Shown here: one piece after another, positions 38,318-38,898 of the stretch
Layout: the number at the start of each line of letters is the position of its first letter
Position numbering within the stretch: the first letter of the stretch is position 1
Assembly: GCF_000485595.1 (NCBI RefSeq)
Contig: NW_014577912.1
Location: 136,166-175,063, forward strand
Direction: 5' to 3'
DNA length: 38,898 bases
Origin: Priapulus caudatus
Taxonomy: Eukaryota > Priapulida > Priapulimorpha > Priapulimorphida > Priapulidae
Program-made: the position numbers and the translations under genes
The notes under the pieces: generated by a model
What the model saw: only the letters and a program-made list of their open reading frames with translations
Database searches by the model: none
Told to the model about the DNA's origin: nothing

Positions 38318-38898
38318 GTTCGCACTTCGCGTATATCCGGGCTGCAGATCGTCAAGACGGTACATCGCCGTTACTCACTTTACTGCTGCTGAAGGCAGTA
38401 ATCTGTGTGACTGAGTGTGAGATGCCAATTCCCGTTGATGCAGGGTTTCATCAAATTTGTGGTTCAAGGATAGAGAACATGGGTCCCAATAAAACCAATG
38501 TCATTTACATCAATATAAATATAATATTATATCAATATAATAGGTTAGGTTTATGGTTAGGGTTATTGTTACTGTTAGGGTTAGGCACATTGATTTTATT
38601 GGTACCCATGTACTCTATCATTGGGCCAAATTTGTTATGCCCGCTTTACTGACAAGCAAAGGATGGAGAGGGTGGCAAACAATATGAAAAAAAGAGAGCA
38701 ACTTGGGGTAAGTAACAAGTTCAGTTATATTTTAAAATATTAATATAATTTTGGCCTAAAAATGTAAAATAGTAAACCTAATCATGTCTGAGTCTGACTA
38801 ACTAAAGTAAAGATTTAAGTTAACTTAGTCTTTTGTTAGACCCTATCCCAATACTCGTAGATCGAAGTCTAAATTTTTAAGTTACTCAGTAGGCCTAT

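Larger units (their letters stand above)
37617..38898. other. intergenic, with a small foldback near the end
   Basis: Inverted arms of about 50 bp at about 38444-38505 and 38584-38632 (caaatttg, acatgggt.ccaataaaa) surround AT-rich DNA and a short ggttagggtta stretch. No exon was recognised. Confidence 0.45.

Noticed and set aside
38552-38590. Telomere-like ttaggg words
   Set aside because: Only two or three isolated copies within a foldback; not a telomeric array.

Overview
The window looks like nuclear DNA of a non-vertebrate animal, probably a marine invertebrate. It has short exons with GT-AG introns, many minisatellites, and a high load of LINE, hAT-like and foldback elements. Nothing in it identifies a phylum. 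There is a 10-base N gap at 14603-14612 and a single N near 37483.

Three protein genes can be assembled exon by exon with consistent phases. (1) 573-3934 (+): the last five exons of a cytosolic alpha-mannosidase, MAN2C1-like. The 5' part lies outside the window. (2) 6167-21978 (-): a complete five-exon SR splicing factor of the SRSF7/9G8 type (RRM, CCHC zinc knuckle, RS tail), 228 aa. (3) 22792-30868 (+): a second complete five-exon SRSF7-like gene, 211 aa. Genes 2 and 3 are head-to-head paralogs whose start codons are 813 bp apart, so they probably share one promoter region. Their exon structure and phases are the same.

The most interesting signal is a roughly 90-100 bp element in intron 3 of both SRSF7 copies (about 9721-9810 on - and 29548-29646 on +). 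It is nearly identical between the paralogs, although the surrounding introns do not align well by eye. It begins with a polypyrimidine/AG acceptor, and if spliced in it would put TGA in frame four codons after the zinc-knuckle exon, before the RS domain. That is the expected form of an SR-gene poison exon, used for autoregulation or cross-regulation through nonsense-mediated decay.

Most of the rest is repeats. Intron 1 of the minus gene (10.6 kb) holds a CR1/L2-like LINE split by a 5'-truncated LINE, which is itself split by a 1.6 kb TIR element. It also holds an opposite-strand LINE relic, a tRNA-type SINE, and a 643 bp foldback with a perfect 9 bp target duplication just inside the exon 1 donor. 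Introns 1 and 2 of the plus gene hold a deleted LINE, two foldbacks and a 2.4 kb hAT relic with a transposase fragment. From 32.2 kb to the end no gene was recognised: the region is AT-rich sequence, hAT-type MITEs, a diverged direct repeat, an array of palindromic GATTTCGTTACGAAATC-like sites, and low-complexity DNA.
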